From Lachnospiraceae bacterium (GTDB taxonomy: Bacteria; Bacillota; Clostridia; Lachnospirales; Lachnospiraceae), in assembly GCA_017500935.1 (NCBI GenBank), contig JAFVXW010000001.1, forward strand, positions 1 to 64,000: 64,000 bases of DNA. Direction: 5' to 3'. Made by a program: the position numbers and the translations under genes. A model generated the notes under the pieces. It did no database searches and was not told the DNA's origin. It saw only the letters and a program-made list of their open reading frames with translations. Shown piece by piece: positions 26,728-36,132 of the stretch. How positions within the stretch are numbered: the stretch's first letter is position 1; each line of letters begins with the position of its first letter.

Positions 26728-27891
26728 ATGCAGATATTAAACAGACGTGCCATGGAACTGCCCAAAACACAGCTTATGGATGTTTTGGAAGAAGCGATCG
26801 CAAAAAAACAGGAGATCATTGCGCAAAGAGACCGTATATACGGAAAGGACCGTGTCCGGATCATGTCCGGTCCGGAGAACCTTCTGCTGCCGGAAACCTT
26901 TGGCTTTGATATGAACGATTACTATAAAAATCCGGAGCTTGCCCTTGAAACTGAGCTCAGAAAGCGCATTTTCTGGCTGGACAACTGTCAGGATGACAGC
27001 AATTATTCCATGACTTTTCCTGCGGTGGCCAGTGTTTATTATGATATGACCTTATTTGGTGTGGACATTGCCTATACAAGAGACGGTGTTCCCAATATGG
27101 CAGAGCATCCTTTTTCACAAAACAGGGACTTATCGCTTCTTGGTACATTTGATTTTAAACAGACCGGGGAAATGCCCTGGGTGATCAGTCAGTACGAACA
27201 GCAGCAAAGGATCGCGCAGGAGCAGTACGGCGGAAAGCTTTCCTTTACATTCCCCGAATTTACCCGCGGTCCGCTGGATATTTATGTGCAGCTGCGCGGT
27301 TATGAGAATTTTATCATGGATTATTATGAAGATCCGGAAGCGCTGAAAGAGGCCATTGATTTTATCGTGGAAAGACGTCTGGCTTATCGGAAAGCAAGAC
27401 TGGAATATCTGGGTCAGAAAGAGGACAGCGGATTTAGCTGGATCTGCGATGACTGGATCAATTTCCCCTTTATCACAGAGGAGCTGTTTGAAGAGATCGC
27501 AGTTCCCGCTTATCAGAAGATTCAGGAAAAAGAGGGGGCAGTCACCTTCTTCCACACCTGCGGCAATATGGAGCCGATCGCGGCGCGTATGGCAGAATTA
27601 TTCCCGAAGCTGGAATTTCTGGAAGTCAGCGGCTGGAATGATTACGATAAGATCGATGCAGCCGTACCCAAAGCACGGGCCATCCGTTTTTGTTCCATCA
27701 TTTCCGAGATTCTGCTGGGTTCCAAAGAGCAGCATCGGAAAAAACTGGAAGCAGTTGCACGCGCAGCCAAAGGCAGAAAGACGGAATTGTATCCGGCAAG
27801 CTTTGTAAGACTGGACCCGACGCTGGAAGAAAGTATGTTTAAGTTTAACGATTATATGAATCTGGCGCGCGAGATTTTTGCGGAAACCTGA
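26728..27891 (+). CDS. URO-D-like protein with a His-x-Cys-Gly zinc motif
   Basis: A 387-residue URO-D-like TIM barrel. Unlike its neighbours it carries FFHTCGN (His276, Cys278) and a later Cys322 (IRFCSII), resembling the zinc site (His-x-Cys, Cys) of MtaA/MtbA/CmuA corrinoid methyltransferases. Other family features are FTRGPLDIYVQLRGYENF and DSGFSWICDDWINFP. A methyl-transfer role is therefore possible, but no corrinoid protein or B12-loading gene is in the window. It forms an operon with the URO-D paralog 22 bases downstream. Confidence 0.8.
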   Translation: MQILNRRAMELPKTQLMDVLEEAIAKKQEIIAQRDRIYGKDRVRIMSGPENLLLPETFGFDMNDYYKNPELALETELRKRIFWLDNCQDDSNYSMTFPAVASVYYDMTLFGVDIAYTRDGVPNMAEHPFSQNRDLSLLGTFDFKQTGEMPWVISQYEQQQRIAQEQYGGKLSFTFPEFTRGPLDIYVQLRGYENFIMDYYEDPEALKEAIDFIVERRLAYRKARLEYLGQKEDSGFSWICDDWINFPFITEELFEEIAVPAYQKIQEKEGAVTFFHTCGNMEPIAARMAELFPKLEFLEVSGWNDYDKIDAAVPKARAIRFCSIISEILLGSKEQHRKKLEAVARAAKGRKTELYPASFVRLDPTLEESMFKFNDYMNLAREIFAET

Positions 27892-27912
27892 TTTTGAAGG
27901 AGGATATCCGGT

Positions 27913-29055
27913 ATGAATTTAAGAGAAAATGTGAATGCGATCCTGCATTATGAAAAATTTGATCATTTACCGGTTCTTTCCATGGGCTACTGGAAGGAAA
28001 CACTGGAAAAATGGGCGATGGAAGGCCATATCCGTATGGAGGATGCCCAGGAATATATGAATTGTATCTGGAAGCCCATGCCGGACGAGGATGCGCCCGC
28101 CGTGAAGGCGATCCGTGAAAAACTGGGCTTTGACTATAACTGGGATAATTATTTCCGTCCCAAGGCGTTTTTGTTCCCGGAATTTGAAAAGGAAGTTCTG
28201 GAAGTAAAGCCTGACGGCAGCAGGATCATCCGGGATAATGTGGGTCTGATCGTCATGGAAAAACCCGGCCTGATCTCCATTCCGGCAGAAATCGGCACAA
28301 CCCTGACCGGGCGCGAAGCATGGGAAGAATTTTATCTGCCCAAGTTTCAGTGGAATGAGGCGCGCAGCTTTGCGGACGAACTCAAAGCCAGATATCTGGA
28401 TAAACAGCCTGAGTATCCGCTGGTACTGCAGTGCGGCTCCCTGATCGGTGACATCCGCAATATGATGGGGCTGACAGAATTGAGTTATCTGTATGTGGAT
28501 GATCCCGACCTTTATGTGGAAGTGCTTGATACTGTGGGAAATCTGTCCTATCAGTGTGTGAAACATGTCCTGGAAACAGGCGTCAAGTTCGATGCCGGTC
28601 ATTTTTGGGAAGACATCTGCTGCAGAAACGGCCCGCTGGTACCGACGGAAGTATTTGAAGAATATCTGGTTCCGCATTACAGAAAAATCACAAATCTCCT
28701 GAAGGAATACGGAATTGATATCTGTACCGTCGACTGTGACGGCGACATTACACGTCTGGTCGGATACTGGCTGGAAGGCGGCGTTAACACCATGTTTCCC
28801 ATTGAAGTGGGTGCCTGGGGCGGAAGCTTTGCTCCTTTGCGCAAAGCTCACGGAACAGCATTGCGCGGCATCGGCGGCATGAACAAGAATGTATTTTCCA
28901 AAGATTACAAAGCCATCGATGAAGAAATTGAGCGCTTGAAGCCGATCATTCACATGGGCGGTTACATTCCCTGCCCGGATCATCTGATTGCACCGGATGC
29001 AAAATTTGAAAATGTGCAGTATTACTGCGACAGGATGCAGAATCTCAAGCTGTAA
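27913..29055 (+). CDS. URO-D-like protein
   Basis: A 380-residue URO-D-like TIM barrel with the paralog motif TVDCDGDITRLVGYWLEGGV, then TMFPIEVGAWG, followed by LRGIGGMNKNVFS and GYIPCPDHLIAPDA. There is no His-x-Cys-Gly site. It resembles the partial gene at the left edge (VDTDGDVEPMIPW, DHQTPPDVS). AAGGAGG precedes the ATG. It probably works with the preceding paralog as a pair of different subunits or steps; the substrate is unknown. Confidence 0.8.
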   Translation: MNLRENVNAILHYEKFDHLPVLSMGYWKETLEKWAMEGHIRMEDAQEYMNCIWKPMPDEDAPAVKAIREKLGFDYNWDNYFRPKAFLFPEFEKEVLEVKPDGSRIIRDNVGLIVMEKPGLISIPAEIGTTLTGREAWEEFYLPKFQWNEARSFADELKARYLDKQPEYPLVLQCGSLIGDIRNMMGLTELSYLYVDDPDLYVEVLDTVGNLSYQCVKHVLETGVKFDAGHFWEDICCRNGPLVPTEVFEEYLVPHYRKITNLLKEYGIDICTVDCDGDITRLVGYWLEGGVNTMFPIEVGAWGGSFAPLRKAHGTALRGIGGMNKNVFSKDYKAIDEEIERLKPIIHMGGYIPCPDHLIAPDAKFENVQYYCDRMQNLKL

Positions 29056-29063
29056 AAGACAAG

Positions 29064-29091
29064 TCCCGCGGCGTAAAACCGCGGGATTTTT
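29064..29091 (+). terminator. Intrinsic terminator of the URO-D pair
   Basis: TCCCGCGG pairs with CCGCGGGA around a CGTAAAA loop and is followed by T5. Confidence 0.85.
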
Positions 29092-29156
29092 GATTGAATG
29101 TAATACTTTCCTATTTTATAATAGAAGAAGTATAAAGCGAAAGCGGGGAAGTACAG

Positions 29157-29723
29157 ATGAAAAGAAAAATCAAAATCACCATGAATGCGCCTGTTGTACT
29201 GGGGCTGGTTGGAATCAGTTTTATCGCTACTGTTTTAAGTCTTGTGACCGGCGGATTTATCGGAGAGCTTCTGTTTATGACTTACCGCTGGCCTCTTACG
29301 TCACCGATGACCTGGATCAGAGCCTTTACCCATGTATTTGGACATGCCGACCTTGCGCACCTTGTTGGAAATATGAGTTATCTGCTTCTGCTGGGGCCTC
29401 TGCTTGAGGAAAAGTATTCTTCCAAAACACTGACTGCAGTGATTCTGATCACAGCTTTTGTGACCAGTCTGATCAATTATGTCTTTTTTCCGCAGGTGGC
29501 TTTGTGCGGTGCCAGCGGCGTGGTGTTTGCTTTTATTGTCCTGTCCTCCTTTACCAGTTTTAAGGATGGCGAGATTCCGCTGACATTCCTTCTTGTTGCG
29601 GTATTTTTCATCGGCCAGCAGATCGTGGACGGCCTGACCGTGCAGGATAATGTGTCAAACATGGCGCATATCACAGGCGGCGTGATCGGCGGATGGATTG
29701 GGTATAAGCTGAATAAGAAATAG
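29157..29723 (+). CDS. Rhomboid-family intramembrane serine protease
   Basis: A 188-residue, six-helix rhomboid. The catalytic dyad is Ser120 in GASGVVFAF and His171 in NMAHITGG. The family markers HADLAHLVGNMSYLLLLG (His/Asn oxyanion region) and GGVIGGWIGYKLNKK (last helix) are present. It cleaves membrane proteins within the bilayer; the substrate is unknown. It is short, with no extra cytosolic domain. It is single between a terminator and a repeat-rich spacer. Confidence 0.9.
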   Translation: MKRKIKITMNAPVVLGLVGISFIATVLSLVTGGFIGELLFMTYRWPLTSPMTWIRAFTHVFGHADLAHLVGNMSYLLLLGPLLEEKYSSKTLTAVILITAFVTSLINYVFFPQVALCGASGVVFAFIVLSSFTSFKDGEIPLTFLLVAVFFIGQQIVDGLTVQDNVSNMAHITGGVIGGWIGYKLNKK

Positions 29724-29743
29724 GGAGATATGCAAGTATATCT

Positions 29744-30076
29744 GTGAGCAGTCAAAACTCAAACGTTTCTGCTTTTGACTGCTCACTTTAAATACAGATT
29801 CATTCAAATCTTCAAAAACAGCTAAAATGAATGCTATTTTAGGCAATGATCCGGAAGAAATTCATTCAAATTTCAGAAACGCTTGAATCTGAATGAAAAA
29901 GCAAGATGTTTTATATCAAAAAATCATTCAAAAACAAAAAAACTTCAAAATTGAATGAATAACAGTGAAAAAAGAGCATTCAAATTTTGAAATTTGACAA
30001 AAAAGAGCGCAAGCACCCACTAAAAACGCCAAAACGAGCATGCAAAATCGAAAAAATTCAGATTTTGCATGCTCGT
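29744..30076. repeat. Repeat-rich spacer with related stem-loops
   Basis: Two long perfect hairpins bracket the spacer: GTGAGCAGTCAAAA (29744-29757) with its complement at 29773-29786, and ACGAGCATGCAAAATC (30034-30049) with its complement at 30061-30076. Between them the word ATTCATTCAAAT recurs (29798, 29860, partial at 29934, inverted near 29951), plus GAGCATTCAAAT around 29976. All share GAGCAnnCAAA edges with differing cores. No gene was accepted here. Confidence 0.65.
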
Positions 30077-30157
30077 GTCATTTTAGAACAGTTTTACGCC
30101 GTAATGAAGCACGGTGCAGCTGTCAAAACAGCACAATGTCGACGATACGACAAACCT

Positions 30158-32104
30158 TTACAGCACCTTCGCCGCCTCATAAGCGCCAGTGATGGCATCC
30201 TTTAAGTTGCCAACCTTTAAGCCGTCGCCAATCAGCTGATAGGAAACACCTGCAGCCTTGAGCATTTCCTCTAATGCAGGGTCCACATGATAGCCGTTTG
30301 CAAATACGAGGGTATCCGCATCGGAGATCACATGCTCTATGCCGTTCTGCTCATAGGTGATGGTGTTTTCGGTTACAGCGGTCACTTTGGCAAGGCATTC
30401 GATCTTCACACCTTTGCTGATCATGCGCTGTACCAGAACGCTTCTGCCGGAGCCGGACTCGGTCATCATGATTTCGGGAGCCATTTCCAGAATGGTGATG
30501 TCACGGTTGCGGATGAAGCGGTCATTAACCAGGGGAGCAAGGTAGTCTGCCAGTTCGCAGCCTACGCTGCCGCCGCCGATGATGACGATCTTGCGGCCGG
30601 GGAAGGCGGTGCCGGAAAGGATCGCGTCTGCAGTCACAGCCTGTTTAAAGCATGTGAAGGCATTGATCACATTGGGTTTTGCACCGGGGGCTGCAAGAAC
30701 TTCGTAATCTTTAAATTCGGTTTCCAGCATTTTTTGTGTGACAGGGGTATTTAAACGTACTTCCACGCCGGCGGTTTCCAGACGGTGTGCCATGTATTTC
30801 ACAACCTTGGTCATTTCCTGTTTGCTGATGGGTACGCATGCCACGTGGATCGCGCCGCCCAGTTCTTCCTTCGCTTCACAGAGAACCACGTTGTGTCCGC
30901 GTTTTTTTGCTACGAAAGCAGCTTCCATACCGGCAGGGCCGCCGCCGATCACAAGCACATTCTTTTTGGTCTCTGCTTCTTTGAGGGTATCTTCGTTCTC
31001 CAGCTCAAAGGAAGGGTTGATGGTGCAGGAGATGCGTTTGCCGAACATGATGCCGTTTAAGCAGCGTCCGCAGCCGATACAGGGTTTGATCTCGATTTCC
31101 CTGCCCTCGTAGGCTTTGTTGCAGAATTCGGGTTCGCAGAGGTTTGCGCGTCCCATCATGCAGGCATCTGCCAGTCCGTTTGCGATGATCTCATCTGCCA
31201 TCCAGGCATCGGTTATGCGGCCGACAGTGGCAACAGGGATGTTTACATGCTTTTTGATGTAAGCGGAAAGATCGGTGTGAGAACCCTGTTTGGTGCCGGG
31301 AGCAGGCATGGAGCTTGCTCTTTTTACGGTATTGCCGCCGGAAACATGGAGAATATCAACACCTGCTTTTTCCAGCTGTTTTGCCACATAGGTCATGTCG
31401 TGGATGTTTAAGCCGCCGTCGCTGTATTCATCGCCGGAGATACGAACCTGAATGATAAAATCATTGCCGCAGGTTTTACGCACTTCTTCAATGACTTCCA
31501 GCGTAAGGCGGAGACGGCCGTTGATATCACCGCCGTATTCGTCACAGCGTTTGTTGTAAAGAGGGGTTAAAAAGCCGCCCAGCAGTCCGTGTGCGTGCGC
31601 TGCATGGATTTCCACGCCGTCGCCGCCTGCCTGTTTGACGCGGTATGCCGCTTCGCCAAACTGACGGATGATGACTTTTAATTCTTCTTTGGTCACCGCT
31701 CTGGGCGCACTTTTTGCATAGTAGGGGCCTACGTTGGAAGGTGCGATCAGCTGGGGCGTTCCCGGAATCGGAAACGCCATATAGGCGGGATGGAATAACT
31801 GGGGAAGCAGCTTACAGCCGTATTTATGTACTTCGGCGTACAGTTTGGTCCAGCCTTCGATAAAGCTGTCATCGTGAATGGACATGTCGCCGGGCAGATA
31901 AATATAGGTAGGTTCCACAGTTACAACTTCTGTTACGATCAGGCCTACGCCGCCCTTTGCGCGGGCGCCGTAGTGCTGGATCAGTTCGTCTGTCACATAT
32001 CCTTTATTCGCCAGGTTGGTGGAGATGGGCGGCATAAAAATGCGGTTTTTGATCTCGGTATTGCCAACCTTAAGCGGTTTGAATAAGTTGGTGTACTTTG
32101 TCAT
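30158..32104 (-). CDS. NADH:flavin oxidoreductase, Old Yellow Enzyme/Fe-S/FAD type
   Basis: A 648-residue reductase related to 2,4-dienoyl-CoA reductase, BaiCD/BaiH and trimethylamine dehydrogenase. Residues 1-330 are an FMN TIM barrel (NRIFMPPIST, EIHAAHAHGLLGGFLTPLYN, NGRLRLTLEV). A 4Fe-4S site follows at Cys342, Cys345, Cys348 and Cys360 (CIGCGRC then SC). The C-terminal half has FAD and NAD(P) Rossmann motifs (VIGGGPAGMEAAFVAKKRG; IIGGGSVGCELADYL). The ATG at 32104 follows GAGGT and comes 1 base after the upstream stop, so the longer frame to 32188 was rejected. It forms an operon with a second paralog. The substrate is probably an enoate or other activated alkene. Confidence 0.9.
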   Translation of the reverse strand: MTKYTNLFKPLKVGNTEIKNRIFMPPISTNLANKGYVTDELIQHYGARAKGGVGLIVTEVVTVEPTYIYLPGDMSIHDDSFIEGWTKLYAEVHKYGCKLLPQLFHPAYMAFPIPGTPQLIAPSNVGPYYAKSAPRAVTKEELKVIIRQFGEAAYRVKQAGGDGVEIHAAHAHGLLGGFLTPLYNKRCDEYGGDINGRLRLTLEVIEEVRKTCGNDFIIQVRISGDEYSDGGLNIHDMTYVAKQLEKAGVDILHVSGGNTVKRASSMPAPGTKQGSHTDLSAYIKKHVNIPVATVGRITDAWMADEIIANGLADACMMGRANLCEPEFCNKAYEGREIEIKPCIGCGRCLNGIMFGKRISCTINPSFELENEDTLKEAETKKNVLVIGGGPAGMEAAFVAKKRGHNVVLCEAKEELGGAIHVACVPISKQEMTKVVKYMAHRLETAGVEVRLNTPVTQKMLETEFKDYEVLAAPGAKPNVINAFTCFKQAVTADAILSGTAFPGRKIVIIGGGSVGCELADYLAPLVNDRFIRNRDITILEMAPEIMMTESGSGRSVLVQRMISKGVKIECLAKVTAVTENTITYEQNGIEHVISDADTLVFANGYHVDPALEEMLKAAGVSYQLIGDGLKVGNLKDAITGAYEAAKVL

Positions 32105-32105
32105 C

Positions 32106-34127
32106 TTATACCTCGTTTGCTGCCTTGTAGCCGCCGCGGATCGCAGATGCGATATCTGCGGTGCGTTCGCCTGCACAGTCACCTGCATAGTATACGGGTA
32201 CAGTTACGCCTTCCACATCAAATACATTCTTCTTGGAGCCAACAGCCATGATGATGGTGTCGCATTCGATGGCAACTGCATTGCCTTCTGCATCGGTGGC
32301 ATTGATGAGCTTGCCGTCATTTGCAATGTTGCTTACCTTGGTATTTACATACTGTTTTACGCCGTGTTTTGCAAAGTCAGCCATCATGACAGGAAGTACG
32401 GTGGAGGATTCCTGTGCTGCGATTTTATCGGTCATTTCGATGATGGATACGGCATGGCCTTTGTTTGCAGCATATTCAGCGGTTTCAGCGCCTACCAGAC
32501 CGCCGCCGATCACTGCGCAGTGGCCGGTCAGCTCTGCGGTGCCTGCCAGTACATCCCAGGAGGAAACCACGGTGGGAGCATCTGCGCCTTCGATGGGCAG
32601 GGTGATGTCATGTGCGCCTACAGCCACGATCACTGCATCTGCTGCGTTCATGATATCCTTGGTTGCTTCGGTGCCGAAATGGATGGTGATGTCCAGATCT
32701 TTCATGATCTTTTCATAGTATTCGGTTGCGCGAAGGATCTCAGCCTTGCGGGGAGGAACAGCTGCGATGTTGATCTGGCCGCCGATGCGGTTTTCTTTTT
32801 CGTAAACATCCACGTGATGACCGCGGATAGCTGCCACACGTGCCGCTTCCAGACCTGCGATACCTGCGCCCACGATCACGATGTTCTTTTTCTCTTCTGC
32901 GGGATTGATGAAGATGGTGCTTTCATCGCCGTTTTCTGCATTCAGTACGCAGGAGATGTAGCGGCGGGAGGAAATCGCATCCACACAGCCCTTGTTGCAG
33001 TTTAAGCATTCGCGGATGGGCTCGTCTTTTGCCACTTTTAATGCGATATCGGGGTCGCAGAGCAGGGAACGGCCGTAAGCGATGATGTCGGACTGGCCTT
33101 TTTCAAGGATTTCTTCGCCGTTTGCCACGGTAAGCACGCGTCCTACGGTTGCAACGGGGATGGAAACCACTTCTTTTACCTTGATAGCGGTGGGAAGAGT
33201 CCAGTTTTCAGGCTGGGTGCCCATGGGAGGAATGGTGTCGCCCATGTTTCCGGTGTGGTTTGCCTGTGCAACCTGGATCATGTCAACGCCTGCTTCTTCC
33301 AGTTTCTTTGCAAATTCCACGCCTTCTGCTTCCAGTAAGCCGCCCTTGCCGCGGGTGCTGCCGTCGGGATTGATGGTGATGATGGGCAGCTTGTATTCGA
33401 TCATAACAGTGGGAGCCGCTTCCTTGATCGCAGCAACCACTTCCAGCGCATAGCGGATGCGGTTTTCAAAAGCGCCGCCGTATGCATCGGTACGATGATT
33501 TAACAGGGTAGAGCAAAGGGAGCCCAGCAGACGGTCGCCGTGTACTTCGATGGCATCGATGCCTGCTTCCATGGCACGTCTTGCAGCCTGTGCGATGGCA
33601 GCTTTGATGGCATCCAGCTGTGCAACGGTTGCTTCGGATACAAAGTGCTGCATGTCATGATGCAGTTTTGCGTAAGCATCTGCGCGCAGCTTCTGCACTT
33701 CCTGCATTTTTGCGCCGAAAGCAGCCATATCGCCGGCAGCCTTTAAGCCTTCCGCTTCCTTCATAGCCATCATGGAAGCGCCGATCATGCGACCTACGCC
33801 GGGAACGTCGTATTCGGGATGGAAAATCTGCAGAGCCACTTTACAGTCATAAGCGTGCAGGGTATCTGCCAGCTTTTTGTAAACGGGAATCTGGCTGTCG
33901 TCAAACAGCATGGGAGTGGGAGATGCGGTGCGGACAGGTGCCACGTCGCCGATCACCACGTAGGAAACGCCGCCCTTTGCCAGCCTTTCATAGAATGCAA
34001 GGCTTCTTTGGCCGATGGAGCCGTCGCGCTCTTCGTAGCCTGTTGTAAGAGGCGGGAACATGATGCGGTTTTTCAGTGTCAGATTGCCGACTTTGATCGG
34101 CTGCAGTAATAAGGAATTCTTGCCCAT
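32106..34127 (-). CDS. Second NADH:flavin oxidoreductase, Old Yellow Enzyme/Fe-S/FAD type
   Basis: A 673-residue paralog with the same three parts: FMN barrel (NRIMFPPLTTGYEERDG, AIEVHGDRLLGSLCSTLLN), a 4Fe-4S site CLNCNKGC then SC, and FAD/NAD domains (IVGAGIAGLEAARVAAIRG; VIGGGLVGAETAEYAANKG). The active-site loop differs: HGDRLLG instead of HAAHAHG at the usual His/His position, so the proton donor or substrate should differ from the neighbour. Start is supported by GGAGG. It is the first gene of the pair. Confidence 0.9.
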   Translation of the reverse strand: MGKNSLLLQPIKVGNLTLKNRIMFPPLTTGYEERDGSIGQRSLAFYERLAKGGVSYVVIGDVAPVRTASPTPMLFDDSQIPVYKKLADTLHAYDCKVALQIFHPEYDVPGVGRMIGASMMAMKEAEGLKAAGDMAAFGAKMQEVQKLRADAYAKLHHDMQHFVSEATVAQLDAIKAAIAQAARRAMEAGIDAIEVHGDRLLGSLCSTLLNHRTDAYGGAFENRIRYALEVVAAIKEAAPTVMIEYKLPIITINPDGSTRGKGGLLEAEGVEFAKKLEEAGVDMIQVAQANHTGNMGDTIPPMGTQPENWTLPTAIKVKEVVSIPVATVGRVLTVANGEEILEKGQSDIIAYGRSLLCDPDIALKVAKDEPIRECLNCNKGCVDAISSRRYISCVLNAENGDESTIFINPAEEKKNIVIVGAGIAGLEAARVAAIRGHHVDVYEKENRIGGQINIAAVPPRKAEILRATEYYEKIMKDLDITIHFGTEATKDIMNAADAVIVAVGAHDITLPIEGADAPTVVSSWDVLAGTAELTGHCAVIGGGLVGAETAEYAANKGHAVSIIEMTDKIAAQESSTVLPVMMADFAKHGVKQYVNTKVSNIANDGKLINATDAEGNAVAIECDTIIMAVGSKKNVFDVEGVTVPVYYAGDCAGERTADIASAIRGGYKAANEV

Positions 34128-34314
34128 TGCTTTGTCCTCCGTTTTGTAAAAAAGGTTATATGGTTTTATGCTTATATTTTAACGCTGTTCTAGCGCTTCG
34201 TCCAGAGGAAGCATTGTGATATCAGCAAAGAATACCACTTGCGAACTGAGCCGGAAAACTCTATGATAGAGGTAACGATATCTGATCTTGATCAGGACAA
34301 AAGGAGAGTTTTTT

Positions 34315-36060
34315 ATGCAGACAATACACCTTTCCGACCACGGAATCAAACCCGGCAGCGATGTGACACTGGCATTGACCGCCCTTTTTGAAAAATACCC
34401 TGCAGACACCGAGTTTGTGTTTGAAAAAGGCGATTATTATTTTTCACCCCATGAAGAAATGCGCGCCGATTACCGGATTTCCAACTCTGATGTAAAGCCC
34501 TACAGAGTTTTGGGACTCTGGATGAAAAACATGGATCACTGCGTATTTCAGGGTAACGGCGCAAGACTTTTATTTGCAGGCCATATGCAGCCGGTGACCA
34601 TGGATCACTGTTCCCATCTGAAAATGGAAAACTTTGTCATCGACTGGGAAAAACCGCTGGTGGCAGAAGGCACCGTAGTGGCAGTTTATGAAGACTGCGT
34701 GGATATGCACATCGATTCCGCAGCTTATCCTCACAAATATGAAAATGACTGGGTATATTTTGATACCGGCGCAGAGGAATGGTTTCCTTTAAACAAAGGC
34801 AGCCAGATCCAGTTTGACGGCAACAATCACTGTGTAAAAAGAGCTTCCGGCGACAATTTCCGCCCCCGGAAAATGGAAAATCTGGGAAATGACATTTACC
34901 GCGTGACACCGCAGAGCATGCCGGATGTGGCTGTCGGCAATATTTTTGTATTAAGACACAATCACCGTATGCATGCCGGTATCTTTACCGAAAAATGTAC
35001 GGATATCACATTTGAGGACATCACCGTATATTCCTGCGGCGGTCTGGGCTGTCTGGCGCAGTTTTGCCATGACCTGACCTACAGAAGAGTTCATTTCATT
35101 CCCAATACCGCAGCCGGCCGCAAGATTGCCAACGGACGCGATGACGGTATGCATCTGACCTGTAACTCCGGTCATATTACCATTACCGAATGTACCTTCC
35201 TTGGCCTGATGGATGATCCTATCAACGTGCACAGCTGCTGTGTGACCTCCGATGAGGTAGTGGATGCAAAGACGCTTCGCTGCCGTTATCGCCATGAACA
35301 GGCGCAGGGCTTCCATTACTGGGCAGAAAAAGGAGATACGATCACCTTTATTGAAAGAAAACATATGTCAGCGGTGGGTACAGCCAAAACCGTTTCCTAT
35401 GAGCTGGAGACCATGGATACTTTCCTTCTGCGGTTTGAAGAGCCGTTAAGTGAAGAGATACTTGCCATGGCGGCAGCGGGAGATCTGCTGGCTCTGGATA
35501 ATGCAGATCACACAGCGGCCTTTACCTGTACCAAAAACCGTTTCGGCAGCTGCCGTGCCCGCGGTGTTCTGATCTCCACTCCCAAGCCCGTGGTGATCTC
35601 CCAGAACCTGTTTTCCTCCTCCGGTTCTGCGATTTTAGTGGCAGGCGACTCCAACTACTGGTTTGAATCCGGCGAATGTCATGATGTGGAGATTTCCGAC
35701 AATGTCTTTACTGACACCTGTCTGTCTTCCATGTATCAGTTTTGTGACGGCGTTATCAGTATCTGTCCCGTGATTCCGGAAGCGGATGTGACAAAACCCT
35801 TCCATAAAAATATCCGCATTACCGGAAATGTGTTTGACACCACAGACACGCCTGTTTTATATGCATATTCCTGTGCAGGGCTGACTTTTTCCAGAAACCG
35901 GATCTTTAAGAGCCCGGCAGCGGAAAAATGGCATCCCGGAAACCACCGGATCAATCTGGATTCCTGCCGCGAAGTGACCCTGACACACAATGAATGGATC
36001 GGAAACTTCGGACTGGAAAAATATCATCTGGAAAACTGTGAGAATGTTGTAACAGAATAA
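34315..36060 (+). CDS. GH110-like beta-helix protein (alpha-1,3-galactosidase family)
   Basis: A 581-residue right-handed parallel beta-helix protein. The segment GRDDGMHLTCNSGHITITEC, followed by TFLGLMDDPINVHSC, and the coil repeats VVISQNLFSSSGSAILVAGD and VEISDNVF match GH110 enzymes, which remove terminal alpha-1,3-galactose such as blood-group B or linear B structures. The aspartate pairs RDDG and MDDPINVH are the expected catalytic-cleft residues. No signal peptide is present, so it acts on imported sugars or after lysis. ATG 34315 is preceded by AAAGGAGAG; the in-frame ATG at 34288 lacks a site. It is divergent from the flavoprotein operon. Confidence 0.75.
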   Translation: MQTIHLSDHGIKPGSDVTLALTALFEKYPADTEFVFEKGDYYFSPHEEMRADYRISNSDVKPYRVLGLWMKNMDHCVFQGNGARLLFAGHMQPVTMDHCSHLKMENFVIDWEKPLVAEGTVVAVYEDCVDMHIDSAAYPHKYENDWVYFDTGAEEWFPLNKGSQIQFDGNNHCVKRASGDNFRPRKMENLGNDIYRVTPQSMPDVAVGNIFVLRHNHRMHAGIFTEKCTDITFEDITVYSCGGLGCLAQFCHDLTYRRVHFIPNTAAGRKIANGRDDGMHLTCNSGHITITECTFLGLMDDPINVHSCCVTSDEVVDAKTLRCRYRHEQAQGFHYWAEKGDTITFIERKHMSAVGTAKTVSYELETMDTFLLRFEEPLSEEILAMAAAGDLLALDNADHTAAFTCTKNRFGSCRARGVLISTPKPVVISQNLFSSSGSAILVAGDSNYWFESGECHDVEISDNVFTDTCLSSMYQFCDGVISICPVIPEADVTKPFHKNIRITGNVFDTTDTPVLYAYSCAGLTFSRNRIFKSPAAEKWHPGNHRINLDSCREVTLTHNEWIGNFGLEKYHLENCENVVTE

Positions 36061-36065
36061 AAAAG

Positions 36066-36129
36066 AAAAGACTGTGCGGACACTGAAACTTTAAGCAGAT
36101 CAAAGTCAGTGGAGGCACAGTCTTTTTTT
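36066..36129. terminator. Bidirectional terminator
   Basis: AAAAGACTGTGC (36066-36077) pairs with GCACAGTCTTTT (36115-36126), with T-runs on both strands. It lies between the converging GH110-like and YgjV-like genes. Confidence 0.8.
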
Positions 36130-36132
36130 GTC

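Noticed and set aside
27967-28983. 338-codon minus-strand open frame
   Set aside because: Shadow of the URO-D-like gene; no start signals.
1-29055. Heme or corrinoid biosynthesis role for the URO-D-like proteins
   Set aside because: There are four paralogs without any neighbouring hem or cob gene, and their motifs differ from HemE.
29744-30076. CRISPR array
   Set aside because: Repeats are short, variable and partly inverted, with no regular spacers and no cas genes.
29987-30205. 72-codon frame in the repeat spacer
   Set aside because: It runs through the hairpin repeats and has no RBS; Lys-rich composition follows from the A-rich repeats.
32016-33005. Long plus-strand open frame rich in Cys and His
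   Set aside because: It is entirely antisense to the second flavoprotein gene, has no RBS, and its composition mirrors the codons of the real gene.
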